A stretch of DNA of 13,642 nt from positions 1 to 13,642 of the forward strand of contig CAYMRB010000276.1 of assembly GCA_964392615.1 (NCBI GenBank), given 5' to 3'. The notes below the pieces were generated by a model, which made no database searches, was not told the origin of the DNA, and worked only from the letters and a program-made list of their open reading frames with translations. The first letter of the stretch is position 1; each line of letters opens with the position of its first letter. Shown piece after piece: positions 7,601 to 13,556 of this stretch. The translations under genes were made by a program, and so were the position numbers. Origin of the DNA: CAYMRB01 sp964392615. Its GTDB lineage: Bacteria > Planctomycetota > UBA8108.

Positions 7601-9205
7601 ATGGCCAAACAAGTCCTCTTCGACCTCCAGGGCCGGGAGAAGCTGACCGCCGGCATGCAGACGCTCGCCAAGGCGGTCCGCGGCACGCTCGGCCCCTCGG
7701 GAAAGAACGTCGTCATCGAGAAGGGCTACTCGAGCCCGGTCAGCACGAAGGACGGCGTGTCGGTCTCCAAGGAGATCGAGCTCCCCGACGCCTTCGAGAA
7801 CATGGGCGCCAAGATCATCAACGAGGTCGCGACGAAGACGAACGACGCGGTCGGCGATGGCACGACCAGCGCTGTCGTGCTCGCGAGCCGGATGATCGAC
7901 GAGGGCCGCAAGAGCGTGCTCGGCGGCGTTCAGCCCGACGCGCTGCGGCGCGGTATCGACAAGGCTGTCGACAAGGCCGTCGAGGCGATCCTCGAGCTCG
8001 CCCAGCCCGTCAAGGACTACGACGCAGTCCGCAGCGTTGCGTGCATCTCGAGCAACCATGACGAGCAGATCGCCGATCTCCTCGCCGAGGCGATGGAGAG
8101 CGTCACGCGCAACGGCGTGATCACGATCGAGGAGAACAAGGGCACCGAGACGTACCTCGACATCGTCCAGGGCCTGCAGTTCGACAGGGGCTTCATTTCG
8201 CCCTACTTCATCACCGATACGAAGGACCTCTCCGTCCAGTTCGAGGACGCGCTCATCTTCTTCTTCGAGAAGAAGCTCAGCAACGTCCGCGATCTCGTTC
8301 CGGTCCTCGAGAAGGTGGCGATGGCCAGCAAGCCGCTGCTCATCGTCGCGGAGGACGTCGAGGGCGAGGCGCTGGCCGCGCTGGTCGTCAACAAGCTGCA
8401 GGGCGTGCTCAAGGTCGCTGCGGTCAAGTCGCCCGGGTTCGGCGATCGCCGCAAGAACCTCATGGAGGACATGGCGGTCCTCACGGGTGGCAAGTTCATC
8501 TCCGAGGATCTCGGGCTCAGCTTCGACGCGATCGGCCTCGAGCACTTCGGCACCGCCAAGAAGGTGGTCGTCACGAAGGACAAGACGACGATCATCGGCG
8601 GCGGAGGCACGGAGAAGGCCGTCGACGCTCGCATCGAGCAGATCAACATCCAGATGGAGCAGACGACCTCGACGTACGACCAGGAGAAGCTGACCGAGCG
8701 CAAGGCGAAGCTCGGCGGCGGCATCGCGGTCCTGTACGTCGGCGGCCACTCCGAGGCCGAGATGAAGGAGCGCAAGGATCGCGCGACGGACGCGCTGCAC
8801 GCGACGCGGGCGGCTGTCGAGGAGGGCATCATCCCCGGCGGCGGTACGGCGTTCATTCGCGCGCAGGAAGCTCTCGAGGGGCTGCGGACGCGCGGTGACG
8901 AGGAGTGGGGCGTCGAGGTCGTGCGCGCGGCGCTCGAAGAGCCGCTGCGCCAGATTGCCGCGAACACCGGTCGCGATGGCGGAGAGGTCGTCGCGGAGGT
9001 CGCGGATCGCAAGGGGCGCGTGGGCTTCGAAGCGATCTCCGGCGAGTACATCGACCTCGTGAAGGCCGGCATTATCGACCCGGCCAAGGTCGCGACGACC
9101 GCGCTCGAGAGCGCGGCGAGCATCGCCGGCCTGAATCTGACGGTCGACGCGCTGATCACGGACGTCGAGGACAAGGACGACGCGGCGCAGGGCGCGCTGA
9201 CCTGA
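7601..9205 (+). CDS. groEL: Chaperonin GroEL-2, canonical ATPase residues, no GGM tail
   Basis: Second Hsp60 chaperonin, 534 residues. The ATG at 7601 is preceded by AAAGGA with an 8-nt spacer, a strong ribosome site. Visible motifs: TLGPSGKN, TKDGVSVS, VGDGTTSAV, ISSN (E. coli S151 region), DRGFISPYF in the apical domain, AEDVEGEALAALVVN, GFGDRRK, and Asp397 in the context ATDALHATRAA, which corresponds to the catalytic D398 of E. coli; then IIPGGG. Unlike most GroELs it ends in VEDKDDAAQGALT with no Gly-Gly-Met tail. That tail normally projects into the ring cavity and aids folding of encapsulated substrate. Its partner GroEL-1, 83 bp upstream, shows the opposite combination (altered catalysis, long tail). 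The two are clearly paralogous but well diverged. A GroES would have to come from elsewhere in the genome. Confidence 0.96.
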   Translation: MAKQVLFDLQGREKLTAGMQTLAKAVRGTLGPSGKNVVIEKGYSSPVSTKDGVSVSKEIELPDAFENMGAKIINEVATKTNDAVGDGTTSAVVLASRMIDEGRKSVLGGVQPDALRRGIDKAVDKAVEAILELAQPVKDYDAVRSVACISSNHDEQIADLLAEAMESVTRNGVITIEENKGTETYLDIVQGLQFDRGFISPYFITDTKDLSVQFEDALIFFFEKKLSNVRDLVPVLEKVAMASKPLLIVAEDVEGEALAALVVNKLQGVLKVAAVKSPGFGDRRKNLMEDMAVLTGGKFISEDLGLSFDAIGLEHFGTAKKVVVTKDKTTIIGGGGTEKAVDARIEQINIQMEQTTSTYDQEKLTERKAKLGGGIAVLYVGGHSEAEMKERKDRATDALHATRAAVEEGIIPGGGTAFIRAQEALEGLRTRGDEEWGVEVVRAALEEPLRQIAANTGRDGGEVVAEVADRKGRVGFEAISGEYIDLVKAGIIDPAKVATTALESAASIAGLNLTVDALITDVEDKDDAAQGALT

Positions 9206-9220
9206 CGCCGTCGAGGGCGG

Positions 9221-9237
9221 CCCGGCCTGGCGCCGGG
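9221..9237 (+). other. Short hairpin after groEL-2
   Basis: CCCGGC (9221-9226) pairs with GCCGGG (9232-9237) around a 5-nt loop, 15 bases after the groEL-2 stop. No U-run follows, so it is at best a weak or Rho-assisted termination or mRNA-stability element. Confidence 0.3.
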
Positions 9238-9264
9238 ACGACCTGGCTCAGGTCCGAGGGGTGG

Positions 9265-9303
9265 AGCGGCCGATTCATCGGGGAGACCCCGAAATCGGCC
9301 GCT
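9265..9303 (+). other. Strong RNA hairpin between groEL-2 and dnaJ
   Basis: AGCGGCCGATT (9265-9275) pairs perfectly with AATCGGCCGCT (9293-9303). Inside, separated by a 2-nt CA bulge, TCGGGG (9278-9283) pairs with CCCCGA (9287-9292) around an AGA loop. This gives 17 paired bases in a 39-nt element. No T-run follows. It could be an intercistronic stabiliser or processing site that sets the groEL:dnaJ ratio, or a Rho-independent-like partial terminator. Confidence 0.6.
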
Positions 9304-9316
9304 TCGTCCCTCGGTG

Positions 9317-9340
9317 CGGACGCCGGAACTGAAGCGTCCG
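9317..9340 (+). other. Hairpin abutting the dnaJ translation-start region
   Basis: CGGACGC (9317-9323) pairs with GCGTCCG (9334-9340) around a 10-nt loop. The 3' arm overlaps or touches a GGGAG (9340-9344) that could serve the upstream ATG at 9351. Pairing there could tune dnaJ translation, but this is a structural guess. Confidence 0.3.
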
Positions 9341-9371
9341 GGGAGTCATCATGGGGAGAGCGAGCTCGACT

Positions 9372-10502
9372 ATGCCGAAGCGCGACTACTACGAGATTCT
9401 CGGGGTGTCGCGAACCGCGACCGAGTCCGAGGTCAAGAAGGCCTACCGGAAGCTCGCGCTGCAGTATCACCCCGACAAGAATCCGGGTGACGAGAGCGCG
9501 GAGGTCGCGTTCAAGGAGGTCTCGGAGGCGTTCGACGTTCTCAGCGACGTCGAGAAGCGCCGACTCTACGACCAGTACGGCCACGAGGGGCTGTCGGCGC
9601 GCGGCTACGGCCAGTCGTTCACCGACGTGAACGACATCTTCTCGCACTTCAGCGATATCTTCGAAGGATCGCTCTTCGAGGGGATTTTCGGCGGCGGTGC
9701 GCGAGGCGGTCGACGAGCGCGCGGTCACCGCGGCGCGGATCTGCGGATCGACCTCGAGCTGACTCTCGAGGAAGCCGCGACCGGCGTGTCGCGGACGGTC
9801 GAGCTGACCCGTCAAGGTCCGTGCGAGACGTGTGACGGCAGCGGAGCCGCGGCGGGAACGACGCCGGAATCCTGTTCGACGTGTGGCGGTCACGGCCAGG
9901 TCGCGGCCTCGTCCGGCTTCTTCACGGTTCGCCGTACGTGTCCGGAGTGTCTCGGCTCGGGAGTTCGGATCGCGAAGCCGTGTCGCGACTGCGCGGGTCA
10001 GGGGCGGATTCCGCTGACGCGCGAGATCTCCGTCGACGTGCCGGGCGGCGTCGATGACGGCAATCAGCTGCGCGTCGTCGGCGAAGGCGACCACGGCGCC
10101 GAAGGCGGTCCGCCGGGTGATCTGTACTGCCGTATCCGAGTTCAGGAGCACGCGTTCTTCCAGCGGCGCGGCACCGATATTCTCCTCGAGGTGCCGCTCA
10201 CGTTCAGCGACGCGGCGCTCGGCACGAAGCTCGAGGTGCCGACGCTCGAGGGCAAGACCAGCATCAGCGTGCCGGCGGGCACGCAGCATGGCGACACGAT
10301 CGTGTTGAAGAAGAAGGGGCTGCCGAGTCTGGAGGGCTTCGCGACGGGCCGACAGATCGTGCACTTCGTGATCGAGACGCCCCGTCGTCTGTCCGGGACC
10401 GCGAAGAAGCTCTTCGAGCAGCTCCGCGAGCTCGACGGCAAGAGCTCGCACCATCCGACGCGGCAGGGCTTCCTGGACCGCATCCGCGAGTACTTCACGT
10501 AG
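9372..10502 (+). CDS. dnaJ: Chaperone protein DnaJ (type I Hsp40)
   Basis: Co-chaperone that delivers substrates to DnaK and stimulates its ATPase; cytoplasmic; 376 residues, normal for the family. The start chosen is the ATG at 9372, which gives the typical MPKRDYYEILGV N-terminus and follows GGGGAG by about 12 nt. An in-frame ATG at 9351 with its own GGGAG would add seven residues and cannot be excluded. Domains: J domain (1-70) with HPD at 33-35; a short Gly/Phe segment (about 75-118); four intact CxxCxGxG zinc-binding motifs (cysteines 151/154, 168/171, 190/193 and 204/207); and C-terminal substrate-binding beta domains (about 215-340) with a dimerisation tail. It is separated from groEL-2 by 166 bases containing a strong hairpin and is followed after 56 bases by grpE. 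dnaK itself is not in the window. Confidence 0.97.
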   Translation: MPKRDYYEILGVSRTATESEVKKAYRKLALQYHPDKNPGDESAEVAFKEVSEAFDVLSDVEKRRLYDQYGHEGLSARGYGQSFTDVNDIFSHFSDIFEGSLFEGIFGGGARGGRRARGHRGADLRIDLELTLEEAATGVSRTVELTRQGPCETCDGSGAAAGTTPESCSTCGGHGQVAASSGFFTVRRTCPECLGSGVRIAKPCRDCAGQGRIPLTREISVDVPGGVDDGNQLRVVGEGDHGAEGGPPGDLYCRIRVQEHAFFQRRGTDILLEVPLTFSDAALGTKLEVPTLEGKTSISVPAGTQHGDTIVLKKKGLPSLEGFATGRQIVHFVIETPRRLSGTAKKLFEQLRELDGKSSHHPTRQGFLDRIREYFT

Positions 10503-10558
10503 CCCTGAGCACCCGACCGAGAAACCGAGAGAGGAATCCTCCGCAAGGGGAAACCCGA

Positions 10559-11314
10559 ATGAGCAAGAGCAAGACGAAATCGGCGCCCGAGGACGGCAAG
10601 CACGCTGCGGACGCCTCGCAGCGCGCCGTCGACGCCGAGGACGGAACGACCGCTACGCCCTCCGAGGCCGCGGAGTCCGCCGATTCCGGCGATCAGACCG
10701 AAGCGACCGAGACGACCGAAGCGACCGAGACGACCGAGACGACCGAGACAGCGGAGTCCGCCGATTCGAGCGCGGAGGATGCCACCTGGGAGCCGCCGAC
10801 CGAGGCGGAGCTCCGCGTTCTCCTCGGCAAGGCCGAGAAGACGGATCTCTACTTCAACGAGCTCTTGAAGGCGAAGGCCGACCTCGACAACTACCAGAAG
10901 CGCGTGCTGCGCGAGCGGCCGAATTGGGAGCGCGCGGCGGTGCGGTCGCTGGTGCGCGATCTCCTGTCGGCGGTCGACAATCTCGAACGTGCGATCGGTA
11001 GCGCCGAGAAGGACACGACGGATGCGGCGCTCTTCGAGGGCGTCCGGATGATCTACCAGATGCTGATGAACACGCTGACGGACCACGAAATCCGCGAGAT
11101 CGAGGCGCTCGGCAAGCCCTTCGATCCGGAGGTCCACGAGGCGGTGTGCGAGCTCCCGGTTCCGGACAAGGAGACCGGCGAGATCATCGACGTGCAGCAG
11201 AAGGGCTACATCCACCAGGAGGTCGTCGTGCGGCCGAGCCGCGTGATCGTCGCGAAGAAGATCGAAAAAGAGCCCGCGAGCGACGATACTGGTTCGACCG
11301 ATTCCGACGACTGA
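10559..11314 (+). CDS. grpE: Nucleotide exchange factor GrpE
   Basis: Exchange factor that releases ADP from DnaK; 251 residues, longer than E. coli GrpE (197). The ATG at 10559 has AAGGGG 8 nt upstream. The first 80 residues are an acidic, low-complexity Glu/Thr/Ala region, partly built from a 9-bp tandem repeat. The family part starts around residue 82, with a coiled coil and the motif LDNYQKRVLRER (109-120). Next come the helical bundle (VRSLVRDLLSAVDNLERAI) and the C-terminal beta domain with the signature GKPFDPEVHEAV (185-196) and GYIHQEVVVRPSRVIVAKK (216-234). A second acidic Ser/Asp stretch ends the protein. It lies 56 bases after dnaJ and 61 bases before the FmdB-type gene, so probable co-transcription. 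Confidence 0.96.
   Translation: MSKSKTKSAPEDGKHAADASQRAVDAEDGTTATPSEAAESADSGDQTEATETTEATETTETTETAESADSSAEDATWEPPTEAELRVLLGKAEKTDLYFNELLKAKADLDNYQKRVLRERPNWERAAVRSLVRDLLSAVDNLERAIGSAEKDTTDAALFEGVRMIYQMLMNTLTDHEIREIEALGKPFDPEVHEAVCELPVPDKETGEIIDVQQKGYIHQEVVVRPSRVIVAKKIEKEPASDDTGSTDSDD
10696..10749 (+). repeat. Six 9-bp tandem units inside grpE
   Basis: Units GACCGAAGC or GACCGAGAC repeat six times without interruption in the coding frame, encoding the Thr/Glu-rich part of the disordered N-terminal tail. The near identity of units 2, 4, 5 and 6 suggests expansion by replication slippage, so the length may vary between strains. Confidence 0.85.
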
Positions 11315-11323
11315 CGCCTGGGC

Positions 11324-11345
11324 CGCGCCGTGAGGGAGCGGCGCG
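11324..11345 (+). other. Intercistronic hairpin between grpE and the FmdB-type gene
   Basis: CGCGCCG (11324-11330) pairs with CGGCGCG (11339-11345) around an 8-nt loop, starting 9 bases after the grpE stop. There is no U-run. It is a possible mRNA-end or processing structure. Confidence 0.3.
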
Positions 11346-11375
11346 AGAAACCGCAGAGACCAGAGAGACCGCAAC

Positions 11376-11723
11376 GTGCCGACCTACGAGTACGAATGCC
11401 AGGAGTGCGGGGGGACGCACGAGTTCTTCCAGAAGATGAGCGAGAGCCCGAAGCGCAAGTGCCCCGACTGTGGCCGTCTTCGGCTCAAGAAGCTGATCTC
11501 GAGCGGTGGGGGACTGATCTTCAAGGGATCGGGCTTCTACATCACCGACTACCGAAGCGACGACTACAAGAAGGCCGCGAGCGCCGAGTCGTCGGCGGCC
11601 AGCAGCAGCGGCTCGAAGTCGAAGAGCGACTCGAAGAAGGGCGATTCTTCCTCGAGCAGCTCGTCATCGAAGAGCGATTCGAAGTCGAAGAGCTCGTCGA
11701 CGGCGAAGAGCGCGGCCAGCTGA
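11376..11723 (+). CDS. FmdB-type zinc-ribbon protein with Ser/Lys-rich tail
   Basis: 115-residue protein of the FmdB/CxxC_CxxC_SSSS zinc-ribbon family, starting at GTG 11376, which gives the characteristic MPTYEYEC N-terminus. The ribosome site is weak (GAGAG about 9 nt upstream). Zinc ligands C8, C11, C29 and C32 are all present, followed by the usual KKLISSGGGLIFKGSGFYITDYR segment. After about residue 65 the protein becomes a long Ser/Lys/Asp tail that is almost certainly disordered. The family is common next to chaperone and nucleic-acid genes, but its biochemical role is not settled. FmdB was named for a regulator of amidase expression, and regulation cannot be inferred here. It is the fifth gene of the chaperone block, with yacG starting 15 bases later. 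Confidence 0.9.
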   Translation: MPTYEYECQECGGTHEFFQKMSESPKRKCPDCGRLRLKKLISSGGGLIFKGSGFYITDYRSDDYKKAASAESSAASSSGSKSKSDSKKGDSSSSSSSSKSDSKSKSSSTAKSAAS

Positions 11724-11738
11724 GTCGCGCGTGACGCC

Positions 11739-11957
11739 GTGAGCGACCCGAGCGACCCGAGCGGCACGGCCCTGCGTTGCCCCACCTGCAAGAAGCCGCT
11801 CGAAGGGCGGCCCGACGCATTCCCGTTCTGCTCGCAGCGTTGTCGGGACGTCGACCTCGGCCAGTGGTTCCTCGGCAAGTACGCGATCTCGCGGCCGATC
11901 GGCCTCGACGATCTCGACGAGGACCTGCCGGAGGCGCAGCCGGACGGGGACGAGTGA
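11739..11957 (+). CDS. yacG: YacG-like zinc-binding protein (DNA gyrase inhibitor family)
   Basis: 72-residue protein starting at GTG 11739; the E. coli protein has 65 residues. Zinc ligands C14, C17, C31 and C35 lie in CPTCKKPLEG and FCSQRCRDVDLGQWFLGKYAI, the hallmark of the YacG/DUF329 family; the DLGxW segment is also typical. E. coli YacG binds GyrB and inhibits gyrase, so the same role is plausible but unproven here. The N-terminal SDPSDPSG is encoded by two copies of AGCGACCCG. The C-terminus is acidic. It is the last gene of the plus-strand block, with no obvious ribosome site, so translation may be coupled to the gene just upstream. Confidence 0.88.
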   Translation: MSDPSDPSGTALRCPTCKKPLEGRPDAFPFCSQRCRDVDLGQWFLGKYAISRPIGLDDLDEDLPEAQPDGDE

Positions 11958-12001
11958 CGGTGTCGTAGGCGCAGCCGTCCGCAATCGTCTGAGAGAGGAA
12001 C

Positions 12002-12086
12002 CGCGGATCAACGCTAATGAACGCGGATCGATCCCCTAGGTTCCGAGAGCTTCTGCTTTATTAGCGTCTATCAGCGTTCATTAGCG
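12002..12086. repeat. Inverted pair of triple decamer repeats in a convergent intergenic region
   Basis: The left arm is three contiguous 10-bp units (12002-12011, 12012-12021, 12022-12031: CGCGGATCAA, CGCTAATGAA, CGCGGATCGA). The right arm, read on the minus strand, is three more (12086-12077 CGCTAATGAA, 12076-12067 CGCTGATAGA, 12066-12057 CGCTAATAAA). The best pairing is 12012-12031 with 12067-12086, 18 of 20 bases. It sits between converging yacG and prepilin genes. It resembles the 'CGCGGATGAA' or 'CGCTAATGAA' dispersed intergenic repeats I recall from many bacterial genomes. A bidirectional terminator role is possible. Confidence 0.75.
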
Positions 12087-12127
12087 GTTTCCCTCTTCTC
12101 AGGAGGCGGTGGGGACCGGGCAATGCG

Positions 12128-12709
12128 CTAACGCACCAGCCCCGGGGGCAGGCGGGTGTTCTCGTCGAGGTCGTCTTTGTCGACGGCTTGGATCGAGTTG
12201 TCGGTCGTCAGGAGCATGACCTCGCCGACGTGACCCGCATGGTCATCGAAGCCGTCGACGAACTTGTCGGACGACAGGTTCTTCGCGTTGCCGAAGTTCC
12301 GAACCGGCTGAGCTGCCCAGGCGTAGCTCAGCGTGTCCTCGTCGAGCTCCAGGTACGTTTGGCTACGGGCCATCGAGGCCACGGCCTGGTCGCCGGCAGG
12401 ACACGTGAAGAGCATCGCGCTCAAGTCGCGACCGGCGTTCGAGCGCAGCAGGACGTTCAGCGACTCGTGAGCGCGAGGGGCCGTGGTGCCATCGCCCGCC
12501 AGAGGGAACCACTGTTCCCGCTTGTTCGCGAAGGTCAGAGCGCCGGCGTAGATGTTCTTCAGATTGCCGGTGCACTCGATCTTGACGGCCTCGCCCCTGC
12601 CTCGGTGGAGTATCGGGACGACGATGCCGGCGAGGACGGCAACGACGATGATGACGGTCAACACTTCGACGAACGTGAGTCCGTGATTTGCGGTTCTCTG
12701 TCGATGCAT
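12128..12709 (-). CDS. PulG-like prepilin-type protein A
   Basis: 193-residue protein from the ATG at 12709, preceded by AAGGAG with an 8-nt spacer, which fixes the start; the frame is open to 12895 but that extension overlaps the neighbour's coding end. It has a class III signal: ten-residue leader MHRQRTANHG, cleavage G10/L11, Glu at mature position 5 (LTFVE), then a hydrophobic helix to about residue 33. After it come C46-x-x-NLKNI and a FANKREQWFP segment, as in PulG/DUF1559-type pseudopilins. The C-terminal half (PRAHESLNVLLRS, FTCPAGDQ, LSYAW, NLSSDKFVDG, LPPGLVR at the very end) is shared with the next gene. It would be processed by a prepilin peptidase, displayed on a pseudopilus or anchored in the membrane. 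The exact function is unknown. Confidence 0.88.
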   Translation of the reverse strand: MHRQRTANHGLTFVEVLTVIIVVAVLAGIVVPILHRGRGEAVKIECTGNLKNIYAGALTFANKREQWFPLAGDGTTAPRAHESLNVLLRSNAGRDLSAMLFTCPAGDQAVASMARSQTYLELDEDTLSYAWAAQPVRNFGNAKNLSSDKFVDGFDDHAGHVGEVMLLTTDNSIQAVDKDDLDENTRLPPGLVR

Positions 12710-12717
12710 GTCGGTAT

Positions 12718-12723
12718 CTCCTT
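12718..12723 (-). promoter_or_regulatory. Ribosome binding site deciding the start of prepilin A
   Basis: AAGGAG on the minus strand, 8 nt before the ATG at 12709. It lies in the 22-bp gap after the stop of prepilin B, which indicates co-transcription of the two genes. Confidence 0.8.
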
Positions 12724-12731
12724 TCGACGCG

Positions 12732-13322
12732 TCAGCGCACGAGTCCCGGGGGCAGGCCGGTGTCGGCGTCGAGCTCCTCGTCTTCGAGCCCTGTGAGTGA
12801 GCCGTCGGTTCGAAGCAGCATGAGCGTCCGACGATGGCCCACCTGTCCGTCCCAGCCGTCGACGAACTTGTCGGACGACAGGTTCTGCGGCGCACCGGAA
12901 CCGGCGAGCCGCGTCGCGGTCCACGCGTAGCTCAGGTTGCTCTCCTCGAGCTGCAGAAACTCCGAATCCTCCGTGCGATTGACAAGAGTCTGGTCACCGG
13001 CGGGGCACGTGAAGTGCTCCGCTTGAAGGTCGCGACCGGACGACGAGCGCAGCAACACGTTGAGCGACTCGTGCGCGCGCGGCGCGGCGCCGCCGCTCGC
13101 CGCGAACGGAAACGCGCCTCGCTTGTTCGCGTAGGTCCGAGCCGCCGCGTGCATGGCCGTCAGGTTNNNNNNNNNNNNNNNNNNNNNNNNNNNCCAGTTC
13201 GACGAGATGAGTCGGGGCGCGATGGCGAAGAAGCCCACGAACGCCACGACAGCCGCGATGATCACGACGACGATCACCTCGACCAACGTGACGCCATCGT
13301 TCGCAGCTCGATGTGTTTTCAT
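12732..13322 (-). CDS. PulG-like prepilin-type protein B (contains an assembly gap)
   Basis: 196 residues including nine unknown ones (43 or 44 to about 52, from the N run). The ATG at 13322 is preceded by AGAGGA with a 9-nt spacer; the open frame upstream to 13532 runs through the repeat at 13415-13507 and is not coding. Leader MKTHRAANDG, cleavage G10/V11, Glu at mature position 5 (VTLVE), hydrophobic helix to about residue 33. The C-terminal half aligns closely with prepilin A: PRAHESLNVLLRSSSGRDL, FTCPAGDQ, LSYAW, NLSSDKFVDGWD, ending LPPGLVR. The helix is more Val/Ile-rich than in A. A tandem duplication is the evident origin, and function is inferred only as a pseudopilin-like surface or secretion component. 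Confidence 0.86.
   Translation of the reverse strand: MKTHRAANDGVTLVEVIVVVIIAAVVAFVGFFAIAPRLISSNWXXXXXXXXXNLTAMHAAARTYANKRGAFPFAASGGAAPRAHESLNVLLRSSSGRDLQAEHFTCPAGDQTLVNRTEDSEFLQLEESNLSYAWTATRLAGSGAPQNLSSDKFVDGWDGQVGHRRTLMLLRTDGSLTGLEDEELDADTGLPPGLVR
13167..13193. other. Assembly gap of 27 Ns inside prepilin B
   Basis: 27 unknown bases within the coding region. The length is a multiple of three. Between the Pro at the end of the helix and the following NL pair there are 16 residues in both B (with nine unknown) and the intact paralog A, so the gap length is probably right or nearly so. The hidden stretch should include the Cys equivalent to C46 of A. Confidence 0.95.
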
Positions 13323-13414
13323 GTCGAGATATCCTCTGGTGCGCAGGAAGGCGGCAGTCCGATCCACGCTGGTTCTCGAGGTCGAATCCGCACCCGGAAG
13401 ATCAAGAAGGAACA

Positions 13415-13507
13415 ACCACAGAGGCGCAGAGGTCACAGAGAAGAGCAAGGCCGAGAAGAGGGATGTCGCCCTCTGATCTTCCTCCGTGTTCTCGGTGGCT
13501 CTGTGGT
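13415..13507. repeat. ACCACAGAG-type inverted repeat between prepilins B and C
   Basis: The left arm 13415-13440 (ACCACAGAGGCGCAGAGG...) pairs with the right arm 13482-13507, about 20 of 26 bases matching. The 41-nt centre has its own hairpin (AGAGGG 13457-13462 with CCCTCT 13469-13474). This is a widely dispersed bacterial intergenic repeat that I recognise from its spurious translation 'HRATENTE...SVTSAPLWL' on the minus strand. Genomic copy number cannot be judged from here. Confidence 0.75.
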
Positions 13508-13556
13508 ACATTCTCTTTCCCCTCCCGATCATTCGAGCGACCCGGGGAGCAGCGCG

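Noticed and set aside
7595..8800. Antisense open frame of 401 codons opposite groEL-2
   Set aside because: Shadow frame produced by codon bias of groEL-2; the Leu/Asp/Arg-rich composition is typical of such mirrors.
13323..13532. N-terminal extension of prepilin B containing 'HRATENTE'
   Set aside because: It is a translation of the dispersed ACCACAGAG inverted repeat. The ATG at 13322 has a ribosome site and begins a normal prepilin leader.
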